Source: Athripsodes cinereus
Lineage: Eukaryota; Arthropoda; Insecta; Trichoptera; Leptoceridae
Reading direction: 5' to 3'
Length of the DNA stretch: 64,000 nucleotides
Assembly (NCBI GenBank): GCA_947579605.1
Contig: OX388322.1
Span: 5,084,001 to 5,148,000 of the forward strand
The translations under genes and the position numbers were made by a program. The notes beneath the pieces were generated by a model. The model ran no database searches. It was not told the DNA's origin and saw only the letters and a program-made list of their open reading frames with translations. Of the stretch, positions 57,301 through 63,844 are shown piece after piece; position 1 is the first letter of the stretch, and each line of letters begins with the position of its first letter.

Positions 57301-60300
57301 AAAAATTGGATGTATTGTACGATGTATATAATGAGGTTACTGACATGCTGACTGAATCATATAAAAAATCTGCCTCTCGTTACAATCTTCGTCGAAAACG
57401 AGTAGATTATCGTCCTGGTGATGTAGTCTATCGTAGAAATTTTGTAAAATCCAATGCAGCTGCGGAATTCATGTCTAAATTGGCCCCTCGTTTTGTGAAA
57501 AATCGTATTAGGTCAAAGTTGTCAGATAACGTGTATCTTTTAGAGTCAATGGATGGTGTTTATAGTGGAAAGTTTCACGTGAAGGATATTCTGAAAGATG
57601 AAAAGTATTGAATATCCCTGTTATGTATTGTGACTTATGCAAATTTTAGTATAAATAAAATATTATATGTAGCGAATTGTGTGTTGTATCGTCTTGTTGA
57701 GGAATGGAATGTAAAGTACAATAGAGTAGACATAGGTACAAGCGCCAACGACACTGGTCCATGGATTATATAATGATGACAATTATCGATTAAATATAAA
57801 TTCCTCGAACCCTTCATTTTCTATCCTGTCTTTCGATATTGGTGACAATTGTATGTAGTATGATGTATGCATGTGAGTGTGACTGTGTGAGCCCTGAATG
57901 AGGAATTATAGATGATGTATGTAGTATGATGAATGTAAAATATCGAATACCCCAGACAGAGATTCTCTTTAATAATAACCCCCACGAATGTTGTAGTCTT
58001 CTGTCGTCATTGTGTATACTTTGTGTCCACATCGATATCGTTTTGTAAGTGGAGCACTTGTAAAATTTTAATACTCATATTGTATATATATGGAATGTCG
58101 TATGATGTATAGCAGTAGACGTCCTGGCTGTACATTATATGAGACAAGCGTATGTGTAAATTGTATTGTTCGCATTTATATTGTAAAATTAAATTGAAAT
58201 TTTTATGTGTTATAGAGTCCTACGAGGAATGCCTCTGTGGTTGTAATTGAAAAGAAAAATACTGACCTAATCCGTATGTACGAGCGCGAATTAGAGTCTA
58301 AACGTATATTGATCAAAGCCGTGAGAATATTATGTGACCATATGTATATGAAAATCGTTATATGTAAATATTTATTTTGTTCTTATAATGTCTTGCTATA
58401 TGATTCGTCTATAGTACATGACGTATGTTATATTTAATTGTGAGTGTCTTTCATATCGGATGGGTAAACACGTATAAAATGAGACATCTCTAACTTGTAT
58501 GTATATTAAATTCTTCGTAATATTAATGTTGTGTAAAGCCGCGAACTACTAATGCCGGGACACTTGTGTCGGTACATTGTGCGTTGCGTGGTGGTTATAG
58601 ACCAACTACTCTTGTCGTTGGATATTTCTAATTTAATTAAACTATCCGATTTTATTATAATTATTAGTATGTATAAATTCCATTAGCTACAGAACCTCAT
58701 ACACATATATTGTAAATTTTATTGATATATTGTACATGTTATTAATATAAGGTAATTGTTATATAAATGTTATAAAGAATGTTGAATGTTGTAATTGTTG
58801 TTATTATTTAATTATGTTTGCTTAGGAGCCCTGTCTTATAAATAATATAGAGTTACTTGAGTGAAGTGAAATTTAACTGGAGGAAATATCAGTGCGCCAA
58901 AATTCCTTCAGCATGGCCTGTAATCGCGTGTGTTTAAAATAAGTAAATGTTGGGCTATAGGATTGTTGCTTATTTATAAGAAAATTTAATTGTTGTTTGA
59001 TATGTATGTAGTATTCATAGTGTTGTCCCTTTCTATATGTAATAATATGTCGCGTCACTTACGGATGAGAGGGGCGTGTCTTTGACAGGACTGGCAGAGC
59101 AAGGAGGACGTACTATCTCTTGTATATAACCAGTGGTTCTCAACTTTTTTTTTTTTTTTTTTTTTAACTTTGTGTTCTCTTTGAAAATTTGTCGTTTCAC
59201 TTCAAATTTTCAAAAAGGGGGCGCAGACGGAGAATGCTACGCATTAAAATATTCAACGCGTAATACGTTCATATTCGCTGCTATGCCTATAATTAGTAGT
59301 TGTCCTTTGTCGTCACTCAATAATAATAATAACAATAATATTATTTTCTCTACACCTTGTCGGTAATCCTCGGGTATCCTCGTGCATACGAATGGTGCAC
59401 TCATCACCACTAACACGTGATGTCCATAGAATGTTCTTTTTTTTTAACGTCTTTTCGAAGTCCGTTATGACGAAACAGTTTCTCCTTTACGATGGGTTAG
59501 TCCACACGTATAGGGTGGCCCAGTGCCCACTCTGTCCTCGCGGCGGACAGTCACCGTAGTAATTACGACAAGTTAATAGTATTGGTAGATAATTAGAGGC
59601 AATCTTCATAACAGTGGAATGATCAATCTTGTTGTCCTCCTGCGTTCATAAAATAATTCTTGTTGTGTGCCGTGTAATAATGTACTTTAAAACAACCTGT
59701 GTCAATTGTTATGCGCGTGGACGGATTTACCGCCAACATTAGTGTACTATAAAACCATTCTTATTAATAATCAATAGTAATCAATAAACCAAATAATATC
59801 GTGAACAGGCTTGAGTATCCTTTGTGTCATATAGATTACGTTGTCGAAGTGATATTAAGATAACATTTGGAGTTTTTTTTGAGTGATGTAGCATTTGTAT
59901 GATTTTGGGCGTGGTTTTTTTGCTGTTGCCGCCATTTTACATATCCGTGCGAAATGAGACATCCCATGGTTCTGGACAACTATTCAATGTTGGGATTCGT
60001 AAAAAATCACTTAAACAATTCTTTGTACTGTCCCAGCGATATAAATTTAATTAAAACGTGAATGAGTTCCGAGGTCGGCAACAAACACCTCTTCAACACG
60101 GGAGTCTGTATGTTGCGCATCAGTGAATTATCGATGAACACTCGTTCCTACGAGAACGTGAAGATCCTCTCTTAGCTTTTCCGGTCGCGACCTTTGTTAT
60201 GAGAGTGATTAAATAATCATCCGTTTATGCTTGGACAGACTATGGAAATAGTGACGCCTTCTTCCTTTGACACTGAGAATAGTGTAGAAACGTATAATAT

Positions 60301-63300
60301 TGCTCTTATCACTTGAGAAGTAGTGATCTCTTCGTCCTGAGGACAGGAACTATCTGATTCTGACACCACCACACCCCTGTACGTCCTGGAGTATAACCAG
60401 CGACCGCCATAGAAGCATCAGGGTATGTTTCTTTCACGATCCTGCCATCTTCCGTCTATGAGTGCAAAATACGTTAACAATAACATACTTGTCTTTGTGT
60501 TATTCTTGTCCTGCTCACCAGTCTATCTGTAAGTGACTATATTACTACTGAGTTTGATGTATATATATTGATAATTTATTCATAACTAAGTTCATATAAT
60601 CGTTAAACTATCTATATATTAATTTCCTTTGTATAATAATATAAGATCTTGAGTATGAGTGAAGAATGAATGATTCAAATTACATTTTATAGACCCCACG
60701 ATAATCCAGGTATTGATTTATATTTGTAATACCAAGGTTGGTGTCTTTAATAATTACCATTGTGTGTTTTACTGTCTCTATCCAAATATGGCAATACTTT
60801 CATAATTTTGCGTATTGTATGGAATAGTATTCCCTACAGATTTACTTTGAAAGTAACTGTCTTGTTATGTAATGTATATGTTTACACAATAAATGTAAAT
60901 CACTTACCATCCGATATCTTTCTATTGAAATTCATTTTGTATACCCACCAGTAGATTCAATACTCTTAATAATACTAAAGTACATCTCTCCGCCTCCTTG
61001 TATATAATCTTCCAATAACCTAGTTTATACTCGGAGTAGTTATGTACCAAAGGTTCGAATCCTGGACCAACCCTTGGGAGGAAGACCATATTAACTCACT
61101 ATGAAGGCAACCAAGAGCTAAATTAAAGGCTCCATTGATAGAAATGAAACAGCCTCTTTCTTTGAAGGGTATGAAGTACTTTTTGATAATCTTAGTTTCA
61201 CATGATATATATATAATTTTGTTGTTTACATGGATATGTCTATAAATTTACTTTGCTACATAATATGAAGATTCTATTCAATAAGTTATAAATGGTATAC
61301 TGAAGGAGTAAGGTGTTCCTGGTAACCTGACTGCTTGTGGACTTAGGGGTAAGCATGACACAGAGGCCTCTCTCGCCCAGAGCCAAGTAAAAAAGGGCCC
61401 TATACACTTGTAAGAAACCCCTAGACATAAACACGAGTATAGACCTTTTACTTTTTAATATCTCTAGACTACTTAACGAGCATATAGGTCTATATTTATA
61501 ACAGTATTACTCTACAGAATATGTATTTTGCTTCTTATAGTTCAGTTTGAAACTTTGTTCATTGTTCTAATTTTGCTTTTGTAATAAATTGTGTGTTCGA
61601 CCGTTGGACGAAGCATAATTTACTTGTTATGTGAGAGCGTGGTTAATGGAAACCACACACGTAGCAATTTGGGTGCTCGTCTCCCACGTAGCAACGGGCT
61701 TCTCCCAACTTTCTTTTGTTCAAATCCTATAAATACTGTTTGTCTCTGTATCTTATTTCACTTTTTAATAATCGCCTGATGATGGAGACGAGAGTCTCCG
61801 AATACTAGTACGCGAAATAATAAAAGTCAATTGGAAGTTAACTAAATATTGTGTTTTTTTCAATTATCTCAAAAACGAGAGTTTAACAGACAATATAACA
61901 TAAATCATGAGTTCGTCGGTAGCCTGGAGGTAGAGTCTCGGCCTCGTGAACATGGGGTCCGTGGTTCGATACCAGGTGCCGGAAAACTCCCCTTTCACGA
62001 CACAAGCTTTTAGTAGCTTACTGTGAAAGGTGTATAAGGTTGTATTTGGGTTTATAACAAAAACCCAGATATATCTTTTTTAAAAAAAAAGAAAAATTAT
62101 AATTCTAAAATAAAGTACAAAATTGTTAAAATTTTTTGGTCAAGACATTACAAAGAGAAATCAAAGTGGTATGAAAATGTCAAATATAGTTAAAAGTCCA
62201 TTAGTTAAAATTCATAAGTCAATAAAAAATTGATGTTTATAATTTTTATAATATAAAGTATTCCTGCTGTCCGTTAGGTACTTGAAACTACGCCATCGAC
62301 GGTTAAGTTGATACGAAGATGGCGTAGGTTTGCCGAAATCGACCGTGATTTCAAAAGTCAAATAAAAGATTACCATCTGTGACTATTAGAATACCTACTT
62401 ATATTTTTATAGATTATAAATATATTTTTTTACTGAGCAATCCATATCACATCCACTGGAGAGTCTTGATCTCTAAATAATTATCTTAGAACAGTGATTC
62501 CCAACCTTCTCTATGCCATGCTCCAATGTAGTCTTTTCAAAAGTCATTTGCCCCACGAGCCTTTTTTTAATAAAACAAACGTTGGTAGGTAAATTTTCAA
62601 TAATATGTGGAAGCGCGGTGCCTCATCTCCGAGGCGTGATGACCCACCGGTGGGGCGTACGCCTCACCTTGGGAAACACTGATCTTAGAATAAAACAACT
62701 CGAAAACATTTTTTATAAAACAACACAAAGAATAAAATGAGAATGATTTTCCATAACAGTTTACAATTCGATATAGCCAGACCGATAATGTGGGTAAAAA
62801 TGCGCGCCCGAACAAGTTTGGAATCAGTGACTATTTATTTTTATTTTTTATTTATTTATTCTTTAATGTACTATGCATTCGACATTCGCATAAGCCTCAC
62901 CAGCACAATAATAATAATAAATCAAAGATATGTGGAGAACACCAACCACAATCATCATCCCTATAGTGTTTTCTGTGAATGGTTTAATACCTTAGAGTCT
63001 GTCAAGTACTATCAGATAACTGAGAGTAGATGACAGGCTCAAATACAGCATGCAGAAGGTTGTTCTTCTATCATCTTCCAGGATAGTTAGAGTGTTTTTG
63101 TCTCTGTAGCTCTGTAAGTGATCTTCCATGATTTTACTATTTTCATAGGAATTCATGGAAGAATCAACTCGAATAATTTATTTATTCATTCTTTACTGTA
63201 CATTGATAACAAACAATTACATAAAAGGTATACATTCAAATAAAATACAATCAATATACCTACAGAGGGTTTATCGCAAAGGCGCGATCTCTTCCAACCA

Positions 63301-63649
63301 ACTCAAATAATGATGGGGTTGTACATTTTGAATATAAATTTATTTTAATATTTTATTCTTTTTATTATTTAATGTTATATTTAAATTTTATTATGATGCT
63401 TATATTGTGTTCAAAAATGCAGATTCTAATGTTTCTTTTTTTAAAATAAATGAGATATGAATAATAATAACTTTGTTTAATGACATATCATATGAAACAA
63501 ATTTTCTATTGAGGCATTGCCTGTACTGAGGTAGTGTTATGAAATGTCAATATCGAAGCATTAATTACATCTATTAATTTTGGATTTTATTTCATTTTGT
63601 TAACATTTTTTTAGCTTCCCGTAGTTGGTGGTCTTGGAATTCATGGTAA
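45301..63649 (+). CDS. Tryptophan-rich secreted peptide gene 2 (two exons, 31 aa)
   Basis: Exon 1 is 45301-45361 and exon 2 is 63615-63649, joined in phase 1 across an intron of about 18.25 kb. Exon 1 encodes MKFATLSLVLAALILAAYA and Glu, differing from gene 1 at three nucleotides, all amino-acid changing. Exon 2 (acceptor 'aacatttttttag') completes Ala and adds SRSWWSWNSW, stop. Aligned with gene 1, two codons are missing and the pattern R-x-W-x-x-W-x-x-W is kept. Intron blocks at 45362-45512, 47471-47550 and 62685-62910, plus the 3' UTR, are collinear with gene 1, which ties the distant exons together. Splicing must skip a complete LTR element with its own promoter and poly(A) signals, so it may be poorly expressed or silenced. 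Confidence 0.6.
45592..45634 (-). ncRNA. Hammerhead-like fold in left arm (U3-A8 core)
   Basis: Mirror copy of 46261-46303, downstream of the minus-strand coding fragment; see that entry. Confidence 0.55.
45661..45918 (-). pseudogene. Penelope-like GIY-YIG C-terminal fragment
   Basis: It reads NHLIEENHSINQKEPFKILN, then FNNSSYRRLLLRETLEIHKN, then INSVNNLVNKTTI and a Ser/Thr/Pro-rich end. The 'a.HL.e.nHsi...' and 'RrllREtlEIhk' pattern is the tail of the Penelope endonuclease region. The catalytic GIY-YIG start is missing. Confidence 0.75.
45975..46232 (+). pseudogene. Penelope-like GIY-YIG C-terminal fragment, inverted twin
   Basis: It encodes the same protein fragment as 45661-45918 on the other strand. 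The translated parts I compared are identical (67 of 67 residues from the NFNNSS block on). Confidence 0.75.
46261..46303 (+). ncRNA. Hammerhead-like fold in right arm (U3-A8 core)
   Basis: Stem I GUA (46261-46263) pairs with UAC (46301-46303). Core UUGAUAA (46264-46270), extra U, stem II GUCUC/GAGAC (five pairs, loop AUUAA), GAA (46287-46289), stem III ACAA/UUGU, predicted cleavage nucleotide C46300. Positions 3 and 8 are U and A, forming a pair in place of C-G. Confidence 0.6.
46372..47470 (-). mobile_element. LINE fragment in intron of gene 2
   Basis: The minus strand from 47470 reads ATNHGLIINPTKSQSIFLGS, then AVKNLGVIMDQKLTWQQHM-like codons, a TAG stop at 47089-47091, then NYGIRFIFNLKRSDHISQYR in the same frame, to SSHRVSQSFNVFKSYVKEKM. 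This is the region after the YADD box of Jockey/I-like ORF2 proteins ('GL.iN..KS......LGv..D..L.w..H'). The element is 5'-truncated with an A-rich 3' side near 46400-46430. Confidence 0.8.
46696..47470 (-). pseudogene. LINE ORF2 post-RT fragment with one stop
   Basis: About 258 codons remain in one frame except for the TAG at 47089-47091. The two separate open frames seen here (47089-47376 and 46696-47007) are the two halves. The block 'ARCWNNLPSSHR' corresponds to the conserved 'lWN.LP..ir' motif. Confidence 0.78.
47471..47550 (+). other. Remnant of original intron of peptide gene 2
   Basis: 'tatataagagggaaacgctt' and 'ctactacgtgtgcaccaaca' match 38483-38560 in the gene 1 intron, bracketing the Penelope pair and LINE as one compound insertion into the gene 2 intron. 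Confidence 0.75.
47551..47985. other. Non-genic stretch
   Basis: 'gatccccttaagggagaatc' and 'aaaatgatcccctgggatca' near 47560-47765 could be part of the pogo-like transposon end. Termini were not resolved. Confidence 0.35.
47985..49265 (-). pseudogene. pogo/Tigger-like DDE transposase relic with C-terminal PHD-like finger
   Basis: DDE_1-type transposase from about residue 200 of the family onward. The frame 49265-48781 gives KECLYSIDGINIIRFPKSKL, then TDRKQVARITSAERGDTTTA, ASGNFIPPMLIFKS, and LLILDGHLSHTKN (second acidic residue). A one-base frameshift near 48820 switches to the frame holding KLQPLDVGVMYPLS (third acidic residue) and the C-terminal frame 48794-48174 with a Lys/Glu-rich coiled region. 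Past its stop, minus-strand codons near 48130-47990 give CFFCQ, WIRCSSCLKWGHEECAG and DDEDFFKCHLC, a PHD-like zinc finger seen at the C-terminus of several insect pogo transposases. The N-terminal DNA-binding domain is absent. Confidence 0.8.
49266..49685. other. Non-genic stretch with Rep-A and LINE-tail fragments
   Basis: 49340-49400 is a reverse Rep-A piece ('tctgctggctatcccacttg', 'tgccgtgatagtgcg') followed by a (TAG)n run. 49530-49640 has a T-rich run and 'ggccagagccttttatatgt' like the LINE tail at 18300. Confidence 0.5.
49686..49992. repeat. 168-bp tandem duplication interrupted by the LTR element
   Basis: Unit 1 is 49686-49853. Unit 2 runs 49854-49992 and resumes after the LTR element at 61698-61726. 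The units differ at a few positions ('gcggaacacattccaatag' versus 'gcggatcacattccgatag'). The LTR element therefore inserted after the duplication. Confidence 0.88.
49993..52451 (+). repeat. 5' LTR
   Basis: TG...CA termini with inverted heptamers TGCTACG/CGTAGCA. A TATAAAA at 50509-50515 and AATAAA at about 50543 could mark the promoter and a poly(A) signal; another AATAAA is near 52341. The small frames at 51518-51712 and 51998-52192 recur identically in the 3' LTR and have no recognised product. A GGTTCGAATCC string at 51810-51820 matches a tRNA box B. Confidence 0.93.
52452..52475 (+). promoter_or_regulatory. Primer-binding-site-like sequence (tRNA-Pro-like)
   Basis: Immediately after the LTR comes 'tttgtgggctcgttgtccgg' and 'gat', resembling a tRNA-Pro-complementary site but with a mismatch and a two-base insertion. 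A related string 'tttgggtgctcgtctcc' sits just inside the LTR end, forming an imperfect tandem repeat across the LTR/leader boundary. Confidence 0.45.
53284..54363 (+). CDS. gag: Gag protein, 359 aa
   Basis: Structural nucleocapsid precursor of the LTR element. An N-terminal segment with a SAP-like TLKKALSERGVIPKRSIPSL stretch is followed by a retrotransposon Gag core (about residues 115-275, including FDGLGDVRNFFTRLEEIA and TWEAIKALFYHRF). A single zinc knuckle CFSCGHVGHISKEC (C-x2-C-x4-H-x4-C, 54190-54231) and a basic C-terminus come next. An 832-nt leader separates it from the 5' LTR. The frame closes at TAA 54361-54363 directly after a slippery heptamer. Minus-strand frames across it are shadows. 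Confidence 0.92.
   Translation: MSRFEPLLFLGPIPNVDKANGATLKKALSERGVIPKRSIPSLRRQALEYNKQNLEVEFEQVAPQSRMNAQISLDMEPPCTSVSSNVNVVAVEESASIEKSFDNALSLSKTSQLLNVNFGSWPVKPFDGLGDVRNFFTRLEEIARARRFPNKQLVYVLPEFLKDRALTHFRIIFKEEMTWEAIKALFYHRFEAPGFMIDRKLRIWSSIQNNYETSADYIARIIEMNSSLDEKLTENELLEVFKRGLHQRYVSLLASSHISSVSELERMVSNFDRLTKGHTSSSSRPTAMRVNAVENRPKPVIRCFSCGHVGHISKECKNRVRHFTPRRSPRNRYNNAMREQKPASLMPDTSRPPPSFSKN
54336..57611 (+). CDS. pol: Pol polyprotein (PR-RT-RNaseH-IN), about 1084 aa after frameshift
   Basis: The frame lacks an initiating ATG near the protease and overlaps the gag end, so it is expected as a Gag-Pol fusion. Protease: LLDSGA with the catalytic Asp at codon 54564. RT: KKNGEPRFCLDSRGLNKVTK, LTALDLSKAFWQLPL, VCPFGLRN, and YLDD at 55539-55550. 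RNase H: LHTDCSDLAMSGILMQ, ending LNVVPDCLSR. Integrase: His/Cys zinc region (HEGTYKTYKH..CEIC), then D (56769), D (56949) and E (57057) with the canonical 35 residues between the last two. 'FGLRNIPSHMQ' departs from the usual 'FGL.NAPxxFQ'. No stop or frameshift interrupts it, so it looks functional. Confidence 0.93.
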   Translation, partial: TTPVVFKKLISPSLRHPSDTIARSSSSDVISSDGNSRYNYRGVTRNLCTTRVVRKENDGRPYVNIKIHSVICLSLLDSGAVISILGKNSHVQFLNLGYPLVPCETRVLTADGNGQSVLGTLTLPVQYQGIEKCITFLVVPSITSSYLLGIDFWKGFNICPELFPVSVCTIPPVLHLNAVTQIDERIFSAGLTPEPPVVTKGLIGPTNLTSEQVVIINDIKRSYEDVSYEKKGLGRLKGIFHKIETMGDPVRQRHYPIPHAKKEIMNKEIDKMLQLGVIEPASSSWQSPALIVNKKNGEPRFCLDSRGLNKVTKPNSYCLPWIDRILDSLRDAKFLTALDLSKAFWQLPLSPESKEKTAFFIDGRGSYQFSVCPFGLRNIPSHMQMIADKLFSHRFPGRVHCYLDDILIVSETFEQHCNDLRLVQSILKENGLTINMTKSEFCKSSLRYLGYIVDGEGLRTDELKIEAMKKFPTPTTPKQVKSFLGMCSYYRKFIQNFAHIAAPLSALTSRKNKKFVWNEEAENAFHSLKLALQSAPVLVQPDYTKEFYLHTDCSDLAMSGILMQKLEDGEHPIAYFSRKLTGPEKNYSICEKELLAALCSITHFRNYLDGVRFHLITDNSSLQWLHKLQNPTGRLARWSTRLSAFDFDVTHRPGKLNVVPDCLSRVEIGTLTLPTEITDTCDAVYNKLKKGCENYPQAYPNYQIMEGKLYRYTKSSNTLLSPHEWKLVLPKLDALKMIQEYHCSGDSCHEGTYKTYKHLRRYFYWPNMHLSVARFVNNCEICKTHKIATSGPRGIMGKPKLVSMPLQTLSIDIIGPFVKSVEGYVYILSVVCVFTKFVWIFPLRKCTSAIIQKCLEERIFLPYSVPKCILLDNATYFCSRSFKSFLESYGIEKILYSAYYAPQSNTVERYNQTIGTALSILVDNNHRIWSKKLPIVQASLNNNVSFATGYSPHFLMHGFESVQHASFFKSLSSNVDENPSDELKNSYKQKLDVLYDVYNEVTDMLTESYKKSASRYNLRRKRVDYRPGDVVYRRNFVKSNAAAEFMSKLAPRFVKNRIRSKLSDNVYLLESMDGVYSGKFHVKDILKDEKY
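54354..54360 (+). promoter_or_regulatory. Candidate -1 ribosomal frameshift site between gag and pol
   Basis: The heptamer A AAA AAC lies in the correct phase relative to the Gag codons (tcA AAA AAC) and is followed at once by the Gag stop TAA. The pol frame is -1 to gag and is open from 54336, so slippage here would continue directly into K-L-I-S-P and the protease. The downstream structure was not folded. Confidence 0.75.
57612..59234 (+). other. 3' non-coding region of the LTR element
   Basis: 1.6 kb between pol and the 3' LTR without an env-like frame. It ends in 'caaaaagggggcgcagacgg' 'agaa' just before the LTR, the candidate polypurine tract. 'accagtggttctcaac' plus a T20 run at 59128-59165 resembles a hAT-type terminus, but no second end was found. 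Confidence 0.6.
59235..61693 (+). repeat. 3' LTR
   Basis: Same length as the 5' LTR with identical termini, embedded frames and box B-like string (61052-61062). Followed by the ACGG target duplication. Confidence 0.93.
61773..61814 (+). ncRNA. Hammerhead-ribozyme-like fold, canonical CUGAUGA core
   Basis: Stem I CGC (61773-61775) pairs with GCG (61812-61814). Core CUGAUGA (61776-61782), extra U, stem II GGAGAC/GUCUCC with GAGA tetraloop, GAA (61800-61802), stem III UAC(UA)GUA, predicted cleavage nucleotide C61811. The usual A15.1-U16.1 pair is a U-A pair. The following 'gcgaaataataaaagtcaat' and 'tggaagttaacta' match Penelope-like tails at 36255 and 43730. Confidence 0.6.
61911..62095 (+). 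mobile_element. tRNA-derived SINE
   Basis: Head GTTCGTCGGTAGCCTGGAGG, box B-like 'tggttcgataccagg', body and A-rich tail as in the copies at 36510 and 27265. It lies in the gene 2 intron, downstream of the LTR element. Confidence 0.85.
62100..62485. other. Intron sequence without feature
   Basis: A weak inverted repeat 'gaaactacgccatcgacggt'/'gatggcgtagg' lies at 62284-62330. Nothing else is recognised. Confidence 0.35.
62495..62687. mobile_element. hAT-type MITE in gene 2 intron
   Basis: The ends CAGTGATTCCCAACCTT and CCTTGGGAAACACTG are inverted repeats. ATCTTAGAA flanks both sides, consistent with an 8-bp target duplication plus a chance base. A deleted relic with 'gggaaacactgatcttag' is at 39356 in gene 1, so the insertion predates the duplication. 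Confidence 0.8.
62690..63610. other. Rest of gene 2 intron: old LINE-UTR remnant and LINE tail
   Basis: 62690-62910 matches the gene 1 intron ('agccagaccgataatgtggg', 'gcgcgcccgaacaag'). 63176-63300 has a 'tttatttattcattcttta' run and 'cgcaaaggcgcgatctcttc', the 3' end of a minus-strand LINE. No gene is seen; the frame 62737-63033 is composite. Confidence 0.5.
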
Positions 63650-63742
63650 CTGGCTTATTACACTTGTTACGACGGAAGTATGTACACAATCAACAAAACA
63701 ATTTGGAACCTTTAATAAAATTACTGTTTTTATGTACTAATT

Positions 63743-63748
63743 AATAAA
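63743..63748 (+). terminator. Poly(A) signal of peptide gene 2
   Basis: AATAAA, 94 nt after the stop, with the conserved downstream 'aggatgaaagattaacaatc' as in gene 1. Confidence 0.7.
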
Positions 63749-63844
63749 AGGATGAAAGATTAACAATCATTATGTTTTTAACTATTAATATCCCATTATT
63801 CCACTACTAACACGTGGAAAACTTTTCATGAACCTCATTACATA

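Larger units (their letters stand above)
49993..61693 (+). mobile_element. Complete Gypsy-type LTR retrotransposon, 11,701 bp
   Basis: Two 2459-nt LTRs (49993-52451 and 59235-61693) begin TGCTACG and end CGTAGCA. They align with a constant offset of 9242 and I noticed no difference. A 4-bp target duplication ACGG flanks the element (49989-49992 and 61694-61697). The interior holds gag, a -1-frame pol in the order PR-RT-RNaseH-IN, and no env. The PR-RT-RH-IN order and RT style place it in Ty3/Gypsy; the very long LTRs and RT wording suggest an Osvaldo/Ulysses-like group, but that is tentative. Both ORFs are intact, so it is probably very young. Confidence 0.93.

Noticed and set aside
59128..59165. 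hAT-like 'cagtggttctcaac' terminus before the 3' LTR
   Set aside because: Only one end was found and no target duplication, so it is not called as an element.
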